Of a stretch of DNA of 64,000 bases, positions 45,046-52,766 are shown piece after piece; within the stretch, counting starts at the first letter, position 1; each line of letters begins with the position of its first letter. The notes below the pieces were generated by a model. That model worked only from the letters and a program-made list of their open reading frames with translations. It was not told the DNA's origin and ran no database searches. The stretch comes from Burkholderiales bacterium (GTDB taxonomy: Bacteria > Pseudomonadota > Gammaproteobacteria > Burkholderiales > SG8-39): the NCBI GenBank assembly GCA_027493935.1, contig JAOSJV010000001.1:2441157-2505156 (forward strand), given 5' to 3'. The position numbers were made by a program, and so were the translations under genes.

Positions 45046-45339
45046 CTACTTTCGGCCACGCCAGTACTCAGGCCTACGACTCCGGTGCGCAAGAGCGATG
45101 ACCCGAATTTCGTCGGGCTTGACCTGGTAGATGATGCTGTAAGGAAAGCGCCGGAGGAGAAAACGGCGCGTGGTTCCTCGCCAAACGGGGCCGAGGTGCG
45201 GGAAGTTGCACAGAACGCCCAAAGCGCGCTCGAACTCGGCGACAAACGCCAACCCAAGCTCAGCATTGGCTTCCCGTGCGTAGAAGAGAGCTCCCTCGAT
45301 CAGCTCGCGCTCGGCCTCGAGACTGACTGACGGGGTCAC
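45046..45339 (-). CDS. parE: ParE/RelE family toxin
   Basis: 97 residues: SLEAERELIEGALFYAREAN, FPHLGPVWRGTTRRFLLRRF, PYSIIYQV and RVIALAHRSRRPEYW. Paralogue of the 32068 toxin (same terminal RPxYWRGRK). Coupled to its antitoxin by a four-base overlap. Confidence 0.88.
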   Translation of the reverse strand: MTPSVSLEAERELIEGALFYAREANAELGLAFVAEFERALGVLCNFPHLGPVWRGTTRRFLLRRFPYSIIYQVKPDEIRVIALAHRSRRPEYWRGRK

Positions 45340-45560
45340 TTCAGCGCATCACGTGCGCGTGCGATCGCGTCCACGGCAGGAACGACCGGAGCCCGTCCAG
45401 CCTCGATCTCGGCAATGCGGCGCTCGACCTCGACGGCCCAGGCCTCCTCGATCTCGGCGTCGGCAGACAGGCTCGAAATTAACCGGTCAGCAAGGCGCGC
45501 CCGCTCTTCGGGCGCGAGTTTCATCGCCTCGGCTTCAAGGACTTTAACGGGGGTTGACAT
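45336..45560 (-). CDS. Addiction-module antitoxin (unstable-antitoxin family)
   Basis: 74 residues: LEAEAMKLAPEERARLADRL, ISSLSADAEIEEAWAVEVER and RRIAEIEAGRAPVVPAVDAI. Paralogue of 32358. First gene of an intact ParE cassette. Confidence 0.88.
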   Translation of the reverse strand: MSTPVKVLEAEAMKLAPEERARLADRLISSLSADAEIEEAWAVEVERRIAEIEAGRAPVVPAVDAIARARDALK

Positions 45561-45625
45561 CAGCAGATCTCCTCTCGCTGAAACCGACGTAATGATACTC
45601 CCCTCCCCGCGACGACTCCTCTGAG

Positions 45626-45727
45626 GCCCAACGCTCGCGCTGAGCCGCCGCCGAGGAGCGAAGCGACGAGGGAACCGCCAGCAAGCGAAGCGCGCTGGCG
45701 GCGGTCGGCTCGAGCGCGTGGTTGGGC
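45626..45727 (-). repeat. attC site (102-base family)
   Basis: GCCCAAC at 45626-45632 and GTTGGGC at 45721-45727, almost the same sequence as the site at 42793. Confidence 0.9.
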
Positions 45728-45730
45728 GTC

Positions 45731-45916
45731 TTACGGGTCGGGGACTTCGAGATCACGACAGATCTTCCGGGCAAGGAAGTCGTTGATCTCGCGATGACGC
45801 GGGACGGTCGATACCTTCCCGGTTGAGTGGTTAACGTAGACGGAATGGTTGGCCCCTTCGCGAACGAGAACACATCCGTGTGACTCAAGGTGTCGGATGA
45901 GATCGCGGCGCTTCAT
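45731..45916 (-). CDS. hicA: HicA-type toxin
   Basis: 61 residues: MKRRDLIRHLESHGCVLVRE, GANHSVYVNHSTGKVSTVPR and HREINDFLARKICRDLEVPD. The catalytic histidine is in GANHSVY. Its start overlaps the hicB stop by four bases; the order here is antitoxin first, unlike the 42889-43299 pair. Confidence 0.88.
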   Translation of the reverse strand: MKRRDLIRHLESHGCVLVREGANHSVYVNHSTGKVSTVPRHREINDFLARKICRDLEVPDP

Positions 45917-46131
45917 TCCGCCGCGAGAACCAGCGGTTCACGGATCACCTTCCTTTTCCCGATAGATTTCTTCGCAAGAGCGCGATTCGCTTGGAGCACA
46001 AGTTCTACGGCCTCAGCCAGGTTGGCGCGAGCCTGCTTAAGAGTTCGGGCCTGGGTATTTGCCCCCGGTAACTCCTCGACGAAACCGATATAGCCCTCAC
46101 GGACCTTCTGAAACACTGCGGTGAGCTTCAT
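45913..46131 (-). CDS. hicB: HicB-type antitoxin
   Basis: 72 residues from ATG 46131: MKLTAVFQKVREGYIGFVEE, LPGANTQARTLKQARANLAE and a basic tail. The EELPGANTQ segment is the HicB core. Frames extending to 46197 lack a better start. Confidence 0.88.
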   Translation of the reverse strand: MKLTAVFQKVREGYIGFVEELPGANTQARTLKQARANLAEAVELVLQANRALAKKSIGKRKVIREPLVLAAE

Positions 46132-46207
46132 TCTGAAACTCCGACTTGAAACGGCGAACGACTCAAGTATAGCGAGACCACGACATGAGACGCCCAACGC
46201 AGAGCTA

Positions 46208-47308
46208 ATGGCGCCTGCGTAAATAATGTCCTATACTTCCGGTCGGAGGTGTGCCATGAGACCGACCGGAAGTCCAGAAGAGTTGGAGCGCCGCCGACTG
46301 CGCGCGCTGGCATTGCTGGACGAAGGGCTGCTTCCTTCGGAAGTTGCGCGGCGAGTAGGTGTGGATCGACGCAGCGTGCGACGCTGGAAGGCAGCGGCAC
46401 GCAAGCACGGCGAGGCGGCAGTGCGCGCCCGAGCTGCGCCCGGCCGACCGCAAAAGCTCAAGGCTCATCAGAAGCGTCGTCTCGAGGCGCTGCTGCTCAA
46501 AGGGCCGCTCGCGACCGGTTTTGATACCGATCTTTGGACCTGTCCGCGCGTGACCGAGCTCATCAAGGAGCGGTTCGGCATCAGCTACCACGTCGATCAT
46601 GTCGGGCGATTGCTGCATGACCTGGGCTGGAGTCCGCAGAAGCCGGCGCGGCGCGCCTTGGAACGCGACGAACGTGAGATCCGCCGCTGGGTCCGAGAGG
46701 ACTGGCCGCGGGTAAAAACGCCTGGCGCCGCGGCGCGGCGATCGTCTTCATAGACGAAACGGGCTTCCTCATGGGCCCGCTGGTGCGCCGCAGTTGGGCG
46801 CCCCGCGGGCACACTCCCGTGCTCATGCAGCGTGGTCGCTCCCGTCGCAAGGTCTCGGTGATCGGCGCTCTGGCGATTTCGCCCCGCCGTCGCCGTGTGC
46901 GCGCCTACTTCAGCCTCCTTGCCGACGCAAGCTTCGATGGCGAGCACATCATCCCGTTTCTGCGGCAGTTGTGCCGCACGCTGCGCATGCCGATCGCCCT
47001 GGTCTGGGATCGACTGCAAGCTCATGTGGGCGAACCGGTCAAAGGCTGGCTCGAGCAAAACCGCCATCGCGTCCGCGCCGAGTTGCTCCCGCCGTATGCG
47101 CCCGAGCTCAATCCGGTCGAACTGATCTGGGGCCACGCCAAAACGAACGAGCTTGCCAACTTCGCGCCAGTCGAGTTCACGGACTTGGCGATGCAAGCTC
47201 ATCTCACCGTCCTTGCCATCGGCGACGACCAGCCGCTACTGAGGTCGTTTCTCCGCCACAGCGATCTCTCTTTTGCCTCAGATAGGACATTACTTATGCA
47301 GCTCTCAT
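46208..47308 (+). mobile_element. IS630-family element, copy 3
   Basis: 1101 bases flanked by TA (46206-46207, 47309-47310). The slippery tract has five A. The lengths of the three copies (1104, 1103, 1101) differ exactly by the number of A, so this tract is their only length polymorphism. Confidence 0.9.
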
Positions 47309-47400
47309 TAACCGGCGCGCCGCCGGTCGACTTACGAGAAGGCAGTGCGATTGAAAAACGAAGGCGAAGGTCGAAGCTTGCTAGCGGCGCGTCCGGTTGA
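46256..47400 (+). CDS. IS630 transposase (two-frame), copy 3
   Basis: As copy 2, with the HTH frame closing soon after the five-A tract (WPRVKTPGAAARRSSS) and the DDE frame open from the tract to 47400, beyond the element end, inside the disrupted attC. It carries one extra residue change in the HTH frame (RPQKL for RPPKL). Confidence 0.85.
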
Positions 47401-47408
47401 GCGCCGTG

Positions 47409-47689
47409 TTATGCCGCAGATTCAACCGGGACCTCCCAGCCTGGAAAGATGAGCACCGCCGGGTGGCATTTGAGAGCGCGCGCAAGAACCTTTGCACGCT
47501 CAACTCCTAGGTTGACCCGGCCATTCTCGATCGCTGAGATCGTCGCCTGGGGATTCCAGTGAGCTCGGAGAGCTGATTCTGGCTCAGCTCTTGAAGTTCG
47601 CGCAGGATCCGCACGGACTCTCCCACGGAGACTTCGACGCGCTTCCGGGCAGGACGAAACTCTTTCATATCAGTGCCTTCGATAGTCAT
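47409..47689 (-). CDS. XRE-family antitoxin, frame broken by one base
   Basis: ESVRILRELQELSQNQLSEL and TGIP are followed, after adding one base at the four-G run 47549-47552, by QATISAIENGRVNLGVERAK, VLARALKCHPAVLIFPGWEV and a stop in the attC box. This is a complete helix-turn-helix antitoxin of about 93 residues, paired with the RelE-like toxin at 47670. Probably intact in the organism. Confidence 0.7.
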
Positions 47690-47954
47690 GCGGTGTCACT
47701 TGGACCACCTGAATCAAAAGCGCATCGGCAACCACACGGTAGATCGCGCGCCACTGAAGTCCGAGGCGAGAGGAGCGATAGCCTTTCCGCTCACCAGAAA
47801 GGGCTTCGTCATGAAACCCTTTGATCAACCGTAGACCGGGCGGCCCCGAGAGCCGGGCGATGTCCTTCCATTTCTCGTACCGCTTGAGGATCTCTTTCGG
47901 GACTGCGCCAGACAGCTGCTTGTCGACCCGGCGGTGCTCCTCGATGCGCCACAT
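47670..47954 (-). CDS. RelE/HigB-like toxin
   Basis: 94 residues: RRVDKQLSGAVPKEILKRYE, KWKDIARLSGPPGLRLIKGF, then GLQWRAIYRVVADALLIQVV with a terminal TPHDYRR. This is the RelE/YafQ-like fold with toxin before antitoxin, the HigBA order. It overlaps the antitoxin start by about 20 bases. Confidence 0.8.
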   Translation of the reverse strand: MWRIEEHRRVDKQLSGAVPKEILKRYEKWKDIARLSGPPGLRLIKGFHDEALSGERKGYRSSRLGLQWRAIYRVVADALLIQVVQVTPHDYRRH

Positions 47955-48009
47955 GCCATATTATGGCTATATCTCATATGTTATGTCAAGGAACGCGCCG
48001 CCCTCTGCG

Positions 48010-48105
48010 GCATAACGCGCCGCATCACCGGCCGCCGAGGGCCAACGGCCCGAGGGAACCGCAAGCGGCACGCTTGCGGCGGTCCGGTGCATGCGGTGGT
48101 TAGAC
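48010..48105 (-). repeat. attC site
   Basis: GCATAAC at 48010-48016 and GTTAGAC at 48099-48105; arms GCGCCGCATCACCGGCCGCC and GGCGGTCCGGTGCATGCGG. Confidence 0.85.
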
Positions 48106-48321
48106 CGACGCATCACGAAACGCTCTGAGCACGGCATTCATCCGCGTTTGGTACCCCGGACCTTGAGACTTAAACCAGTCAAGGACATCCCGGTCCAGGC
48201 GAAGCGATATCGAAGCCTTCGGCGGCAGTGGACGAAGACCTCGACGAGCGATACCGCGAGCGATGTGCCTTACATCCGCCTCGGGGTGCTCACGAGTGCG
48301 CTTGATCTCCTTGTCCTTCAT
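48100..48321 (-). CDS. brnA: BrnA-type antitoxin
   Basis: 73 residues: MKDKEIKRTREHPEADVRHI, then LRPLPPKASISLRLDRDVLD and WFKSQGPGYQTRMNAVLRAF. The ribbon-helix-helix C-terminus with DWFKSQGPGYQTRMN is diagnostic of BrnA. The family usually has about 12 more residues (here SKTDWARVRS in frame upstream), so the true start may be earlier within brnT. Confidence 0.88.
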   Translation of the reverse strand: MKDKEIKRTREHPEADVRHIARGIARRGLRPLPPKASISLRLDRDVLDWFKSQGPGYQTRMNAVLRAFRDASV

Positions 48322-48340
48322 GGATCTCACGCGTGCCCAA

Positions 48341-48616
48341 TCAGTCTTGGATACCGCGAAAGAGGATTTCCTCTTCCCGCTTCGTGGCCTTGCGGAATGA
48401 GATGATGTGGATTTCATTTCGAGTCTCGGTATGAACAATTGACACAGGGATACCTGCGAGAAGCCCGAGCGTGACAAAGCGCAATTCGCCGTACGCGAAC
48501 CGATTGTCCTCATAAGTGAACGTCGGCCCCTCAAATACCCTCGGCGCGTCGACGAAATCTAGCCCGTGGTCTTTGAGATTCTTCCTGCGCTTGGATTCAC
48601 GCCACGTGAACCGCAT
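48341..48616 (-). CDS. brnT: BrnT toxin
   Basis: 91 residues: FTWRESKRRKNLKDHGLDFV, YGELRFVTLGLLAGIPVSIV, HTETRNEIHIISFRKATKRE. The RelE-like ribonuclease BrnT precedes brnA, the standard order. The cassette is complete. Confidence 0.9.
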   Translation of the reverse strand: MRFTWRESKRRKNLKDHGLDFVDAPRVFEGPTFTYEDNRFAYGELRFVTLGLLAGIPVSIVHTETRNEIHIISFRKATKREEEILFRGIQD

Positions 48617-48659
48617 GCGCGTAGTGTATATACGAAGCGTAGAGGCGGCAACATCGGCG

Positions 48660-48740
48660 GTCTAACGTTGCGCATCACCGGCAGGACAACGGCAAGCGAA
48701 GCGCCGCCGTTGGACTGTCCGGTGCATGCGCTTGTTAGGT
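48660..48740 (-). repeat. attC site
   Basis: GTCTAAC at 48660-48666 and GTTAGGT at 48734-48740; arms TTGCGCATCACCGG / CCGGTGCATGCGC. Confidence 0.85.
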
Positions 48741-49037
48741 CGCATGTTCAGAATACAGAAGTTCAACGACTTGCTTCTCGTCGATGGCCGCACCACATTT
48801 GTTCGAATCTCTATTGGGGCACGTCTTCGGTACCGTTTCCCATGTCTTGCCGTGCATCATGTGGCCGCATACTGAACAGGTGACATCCCATCCCGAAACC
48901 ACTTTCGTCATGCGGTAGTGACTAAACCTCATAAGGTTTGTAACCAGGGTTGTTTGTTTATCGAGATCATACGTATCCCACGGTTCGGGCGTGACCGCGC
49001 CCCTTATGAGATCGATTAGGCGATAGGTCCTAGCCAA
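48735..49037 (-). CDS. Hypothetical protein with zinc-ribbon-like cysteines
   Basis: 100 residues; the start is TTG at 49037 inside the preceding small gene. MTKVVSGWDVTCSVCGHMMH has CSVC, and WETVPKTCPNRDSNKCGAAI has two further cysteines, which could form a zinc ribbon. The stop lies in the attC box. No family recognised. Third gene of a cassette with an exonuclease-BRCT protein. Confidence 0.6.
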   Translation of the reverse strand: MARTYRLIDLIRGAVTPEPWDTYDLDKQTTLVTNLMRFSHYRMTKVVSGWDVTCSVCGHMMHGKTWETVPKTCPNRDSNKCGAAIDEKQVVELLYSEHAT

Positions 49038-49183
49038 GCGTGCTTCACCTGTTCTACCGTCCTTTCGGGGGACGTGTAGTATTCGAATCGGTAGTCGTTG
49101 TCTGGAGAGTCGAGAACGATCAAGAGGTCGAGGTTTTGCAACAGGCGACGAATAGCGTATTCGCTTGGGGTATCTGTCTGCAT
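49016..49183 (-). CDS. Small hypothetical protein (55 residues)
   Basis: ATG 49183 with GGAGG nine bases upstream; MQTDTPSEYAIRRLLQNLDL, LIVLDSPDNDYRFEYYTSPE, RTVEQVKHAWLGPIA. Coding character is good and it overlaps the next gene's start by 22 bases, suggesting translational coupling. No family recognised. Confidence 0.6.
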   Translation of the reverse strand: MQTDTPSEYAIRRLLQNLDLLIVLDSPDNDYRFEYYTSPERTVEQVKHAWLGPIA

Positions 49184-49212
49184 AACACTACCTCCACGTG
49201 GGCGATCCCTGA

Positions 49213-50076
49213 CTAGTCAGTGATATCGATCAAACGTAGGAAATCGCTTTCTCTAAGAATTCTGATGCTGTAGCCCTTGGCGATCATTTCCTCGGCTTTC
49301 CGATGTTTACTGCTCTTCTCGTGCCCCGCCAATTTCTGGATGTCTTGATCGCCAACCACGAGCAGCGTTGTTGTCTTCTTCACGCCCGGAACAACATCGC
49401 ACCCAGCTTTAGCGGCAAGTGCTGCGGCCTCGCGGCGCGGCATAGCTAAGGCGCCAGTAAAGGCGATTACTTCGCCCGCAAGGACTCCATCCGGGTTGCC
49501 TTTGAAGGCGATTGGCTCCCTTAAGCTCGGATCGATTGGTTGACGAACGCGTGCTAACCAAGCGTCAAGCCCAATACCAGTTGCCTTAATTGCCCTGAGA
49601 AGAACTTCCCCCGCAGCTCGCGCATCCTCGACAGCGTCGTGAGCGACAAACTCAATCCCCAACTCATTACATACATTCATTAGCCCGTAGCCTCTGTACG
49701 ACCATTGTGTCCATGCTCGGCGAACGACGCGAGCGGAATCAAGCCAGTTGCAGGAAACCATGGGAAGGCTGTGTTTTGCTACGGCCTGAGATAAAGCAGT
49801 TCGATCGAATGACGTGTGACTGACAACTACCTGTTGTTGCAGTCTCTCCGAGATCGCCGCATAGATTTTCTGAAACGTGGGTGCGCCTTTAACCGAATCC
49901 TCATCAATCCCATGAATGTCAATGTTTATCCAGTCAAAATAGTCCTGCGGGTTCACCAATGTTCCCCAAGTGTCGGCAACCCTTCCATCCTCAAACGTTA
50001 CGATGCCCACCTGGCAAATACTCGCCAGGTCAGCGTTTGCTGTTTCAAAGTCGATAGTGACAAACCTGTCGGACAT
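49213..50076 (-). CDS. DEDD exonuclease with C-terminal BRCT domain
   Basis: 287 residues. The N-terminal RNase T/DnaQ-like exonuclease has ExoI FVTIDFETANADLASICQVG, ExoII VVSHTSFDRTALSQAV and ExoIII FVAHDAVEDARAAGEVLLRA, so the DEDDh residues are present. The C-terminal BRCT-like domain is GEVIAFTGALAMPRREAAAL, KAGCDVVPGVKKTTTLLVVG and SSKHRKAEEM, as in the NAD-ligase-type BRCT. Such fusions occur as stand-alone proteins of unknown role. GC content is low for the region. First gene of a three-gene cassette. Confidence 0.85.
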   Translation of the reverse strand: MSDRFVTIDFETANADLASICQVGIVTFEDGRVADTWGTLVNPQDYFDWINIDIHGIDEDSVKGAPTFQKIYAAISERLQQQVVVSHTSFDRTALSQAVAKHSLPMVSCNWLDSARVVRRAWTQWSYRGYGLMNVCNELGIEFVAHDAVEDARAAGEVLLRAIKATGIGLDAWLARVRQPIDPSLREPIAFKGNPDGVLAGEVIAFTGALAMPRREAAALAAKAGCDVVPGVKKTTTLLVVGDQDIQKLAGHEKSSKHRKAEEMIAKGYSIRILRESDFLRLIDITD

Positions 50077-50093
50077 GATCGAGGAATACTGCG

Positions 50094-50174
50094 ACCTAAC
50101 GTCAAGCTTCAGGGGCCGGCGACCAGCAAGCGAAGCGCCGCTGGTTGACGGTCCCCTGGAAGCGCAGGTTATGC
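50094..50174 (-). repeat. attC site
   Basis: ACCTAAC at 50094-50100 and GTTATGC at 50168-50174; arms AAGCTTCAGGGG / CCCCTGGAAGCG. Confidence 0.85.
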
Positions 50175-51062
50175 GGCATGTGATCGCTCGGCGAGCGCGT
50201 CGGCGAGCACACGCACCCGCAGCGGTATGTGGCGATGGCTGGGATATACGAGTGAAATGGGCATGGGTGCCGGCCTGTACTTCTGAAGAATCTCCACGAG
50301 CTTCCCGCGCTTTATTTCGCGTTCTGCCATGTACGTCGGCACTTGGATGAGTCCCAGTCCGGCCGTCGCGGCCTGCACAAGCGCTTCGCCATCACCCAGT
50401 CGCACACCGCTTTCGGGCACGAGGGAGACTTCTCGCTTGCCAATCCGAAACTGCCACGGCCGCCCCTGGCCGCTCGAGGGCAGACGAAACAGCAGGCAGG
50501 TGTGCGCGGACAAGGCGTCGGGAGATTGGGGCATACTATGCCGGGCGAGATAGGCGGGACTCGCGTAAGTCCATATAACTTGCTGATCGAACATGCGTCC
50601 AACAAGACTCGAATCGGCAAGCGGCCCGACGCGTATCGCGGCGTCGAGCCCCTCCTTGATGATGTCGACGAACTGATCGGAAAACCGTGCATCGATCTTT
50701 AACTCCGCGTAACGCGACATCAGCCTGGTCAGCACCGGCAAGACGACTTGGCGGCCATACGTGATAGGCATGTCGATACGCAGCGTACCGCGCGGCCCGG
50801 TGCGCGCGTCGGCCGCCACGCTCTCGAGCGACTCCACTTCTTCCAGAATGCGCTTGCAGCGCGCGTAGACGTCCTCACCATCCGGCGACAAGGTTACCTG
50901 CCGCGTGGTGCGATGGAACAGGCGCATGCCCAGCTGCGCCTCCAGGTTTGCAACGTTCTTGGCGACCGCTGAAGGAGACAGCCCGAGCTCGCGTGCCGCG
51001 CGTGCGAAGCCCGCATGACGTGCCGCTGCAGCAAACGAGACGATGAGGTCAAGGCTGGCCAT
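50169..51062 (-). CDS. LysR-type transcriptional regulator
   Basis: 297 residues. The N-terminal winged helix is ARHAGFARAARELGLSPSAV with AKNVANLEAQLGMRLFHRTT. The C-terminal periplasmic-binding-like effector domain follows, ending LPLRVRVLADALAERSHAA-like. Complete. Divergent from the cupin gene across a 155-base intergenic region that probably carries the LysR box and both promoters. It acts in the cytoplasm as an autoregulator and regulator of the neighbour; the effector is unknown. Confidence 0.9.
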   Translation of the reverse strand: MASLDLIVSFAAAARHAGFARAARELGLSPSAVAKNVANLEAQLGMRLFHRTTRQVTLSPDGEDVYARCKRILEEVESLESVAADARTGPRGTLRIDMPITYGRQVVLPVLTRLMSRYAELKIDARFSDQFVDIIKEGLDAAIRVGPLADSSLVGRMFDQQVIWTYASPAYLARHSMPQSPDALSAHTCLLFRLPSSGQGRPWQFRIGKREVSLVPESGVRLGDGEALVQAATAGLGLIQVPTYMAEREIKRGKLVEILQKYRPAPMPISLVYPSHRHIPLRVRVLADALAERSHAA

Positions 51063-51217
51063 CGATTGCCTCTTGATTGAAGAACTCTATTCGTGAATGT
51101 TACGACATTTAATGCCATTTACACCTCAATCATTCACGACCAAACTGCGTTCCATCGGATGCGGTGGCGCCGCCGATGTCCGACACCCGGCCAGACCAAC
51201 ACTTGAAGGAGGCAATC

Positions 51218-51595
51218 ATGTATGTGATCCAAAACTCGGAACTCCCTCGCGCGGCGCTGCCCGGCATCGAACACGTCACCCTGGCGGGTTCGGAGAATGG
51301 CCTGAAGAATCTCTCCATCTGGGAGCAAAGCATCGCCCCCGGTGGCGCGACCCCGCCACACCGTCACGACTGCGAGGAGGTGGTGCTGATCCGCACCGGC
51401 AGCGGTGAGTTGCACGTGGAGGGGAAGGTGCATCGGTTCGGCGCGAACACGACGCTGGTGGTGCCGCGCAACGTTCCGCATCAGATCATCAACAGCGGTA
51501 ACTGTCCGCTCGAACTCGTCGGCGTGTTTGCGGTATCACCGGTTCCGGTGTTCTTCCCGGACGGCCAACCGATCGAACTGCCTTGGGCATCCTGA
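51218..51595 (+). CDS. Small cupin-domain protein
   Basis: 125 residues from ATG 51218 (AAGGAGG seven bases upstream). Cupin motif 1 is SIAPGGATPPHRHDCEEVVL and motif 2 is ALVVPRNVPHQI-like, with HRH and a glutamate as metal ligands. Plus-strand, so opposite to nearly all other cassette genes and presumably driven by its own promoter under LysR control. The enzymatic role is unknown. Confidence 0.85.
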   Translation: MYVIQNSELPRAALPGIEHVTLAGSENGLKNLSIWEQSIAPGGATPPHRHDCEEVVLIRTGSGELHVEGKVHRFGANTTLVVPRNVPHQIINSGNCPLELVGVFAVSPVPVFFPDGQPIELPWAS

Positions 51596-51706
51596 GTTGC
51601 CGGCTCGCGCCGCGCTTGCGCGCGGCCGATCCGTCACGGGTTGGTGACTGTCCACTCTTGACCGATGGTGCCACCGCGCGACGAATGTCCGCCGGCGCCC
51701 CGTGCC

Positions 51707-51784
51707 GCATAACGTCGCGGTTGAGCGGCCCGCGAAGGCGGGCGAAGCCCGCCGGAGCGGGTCCGCTCGAACCGCGGGTTAGAC
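51707..51784 (-). repeat. attC site
   Basis: GCATAAC at 51707-51713 and GTTAGAC at 51778-51784; arms GCGGTTGAGCGG / CCGCTCGAACCGC and inner GCGGGCGAAGCCCGC. Confidence 0.88.
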
Positions 51785-51800
51785 CACACCGGTCGCGCGC

Positions 51801-51875
51801 TCACGGGCGGATCTGGTTCAAGGACAGGACTCGGATGTCCTTGCCCTGAGGCTTGGTGACACAGTCCCACACCCC
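51801..51875 (-). pseudogene. Zinc-ribbon membrane cassette gene, 3' part (cut by IS21)
   Basis: Encodes WDCVTKPQGKDIRVLSLNQI and RP then stop. Joined to 54521-54960 after removal of the IS21 element and one ACCCC duplication, it completes a 169-residue protein (AYINGVWDCVTKP across the join). Confidence 0.8.
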
Positions 51876-51959
51876 TGTCGCTGATCGGCGTAATGGAGCC
51901 GGGGATGGTCGGCATATTGGAGCCAGTTTCGGTGGGGTGAAACGGACATCCCGGCGGGG

Positions 51960-52748
51960 TTAAGAATGCGTGGTTTTGGAGGTGTTGGCAACCTTCATTT
52001 TGGTCGTCGCCGGCGGGAGTTTCGGTGCCCGGTACGAGTCGCCGTCGAGCACCAGACAGTAGGCGTTGTGGCGTAGCCGGTCGAGGGTGGCTGAGGCGAG
52101 CAACCGGTTGGCGGGGAATGCCTGGTCCCATTCGGTGAAGTCGAGGTTGCTGGTCACGATCGTGGCCGCGGTTTCATAGCGCTCGGCGATGAGATCGTGC
52201 AGATCCTCGTCGGCGGGTGGGCGCAGGGGCTTGAGGCCGAAATCGTCGATGACCAGGAGCGGAATGCGCGCGAGGCTTGCGAGCTTGCGCTCGTAGCTGC
52301 TGGTCGCGCGGGCGGCGTTCATCGCGGTGACCAGTTGCGCGCAGGTGGTGAACAGCACGTCGACACCTTGGCGGATCGCACAGTGGCCCAACGCCTGCGC
52401 GAGGTGCGACTTGCCAGTGCCGCAGGGGCCGACGATGAGCACCGGGACGTGCTCGTCGAGGTAGCGGCCCGTGGCGAGTTCGTGCACGAGCGCGCGGTTA
52501 AGCTGTGGCAGGCGCTCGAAGTCGAACTGGTCGAGGGTCTTGCTCGCGCGGAAGGCGGCCCGGCGCAGGCGCAGCGCGAACTTCTTCTGTTCGCGTCGCG
52601 CGACCTCGTCCTCGATGAGCAAGGCGAGAAACTCGGTGTAGGCGAGCTTGGCGTCGAGGGCTTGGCGGTTGCGCGCCTCGAGCGAATCGAGGATGCCGGA
52701 AAGCCGCAGTTGCTTGAGGTAGGGGACGAGCTCGGGAACGGGATTCAT
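51960..52748 (-). CDS. istB: IS21 helper ATPase IstB
   Basis: 262 residues; AAA+ domain with Walker A VGPCGTGKSHLAQAL, Walker B LLVIDDFGLKPL and a sensor region ATIVTSNLDFTEW. It assists target selection and assembly of IstA. Complete; starts 18 bases after istA. Confidence 0.95.
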   Translation of the reverse strand: MNPVPELVPYLKQLRLSGILDSLEARNRQALDAKLAYTEFLALLIEDEVARREQKKFALRLRRAAFRASKTLDQFDFERLPQLNRALVHELATGRYLDEHVPVLIVGPCGTGKSHLAQALGHCAIRQGVDVLFTTCAQLVTAMNAARATSSYERKLASLARIPLLVIDDFGLKPLRPPADEDLHDLIAERYETAATIVTSNLDFTEWDQAFPANRLLASATLDRLRHNAYCLVLDGDSYRAPKLPPATTKMKVANTSKTTHS

Positions 52749-52766
52749 GGCTTGGACTCCTTGCAG

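Larger units (their letters stand above)
46192..47414 (-). repeat. attC site split by IS630 copy 3
   Basis: The left piece 46192-46207 (GCCCAACGCAGAGCTA) and right piece 47309-47414 (TAACCGGCGCGCCGCC ... GTTATGC at 47408-47414) form a long-form attC once the element and one TA are removed. The insertion lies between the outer core box and the inner arm, so the folded bottom-strand hairpin would be destroyed. Confidence 0.85.
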
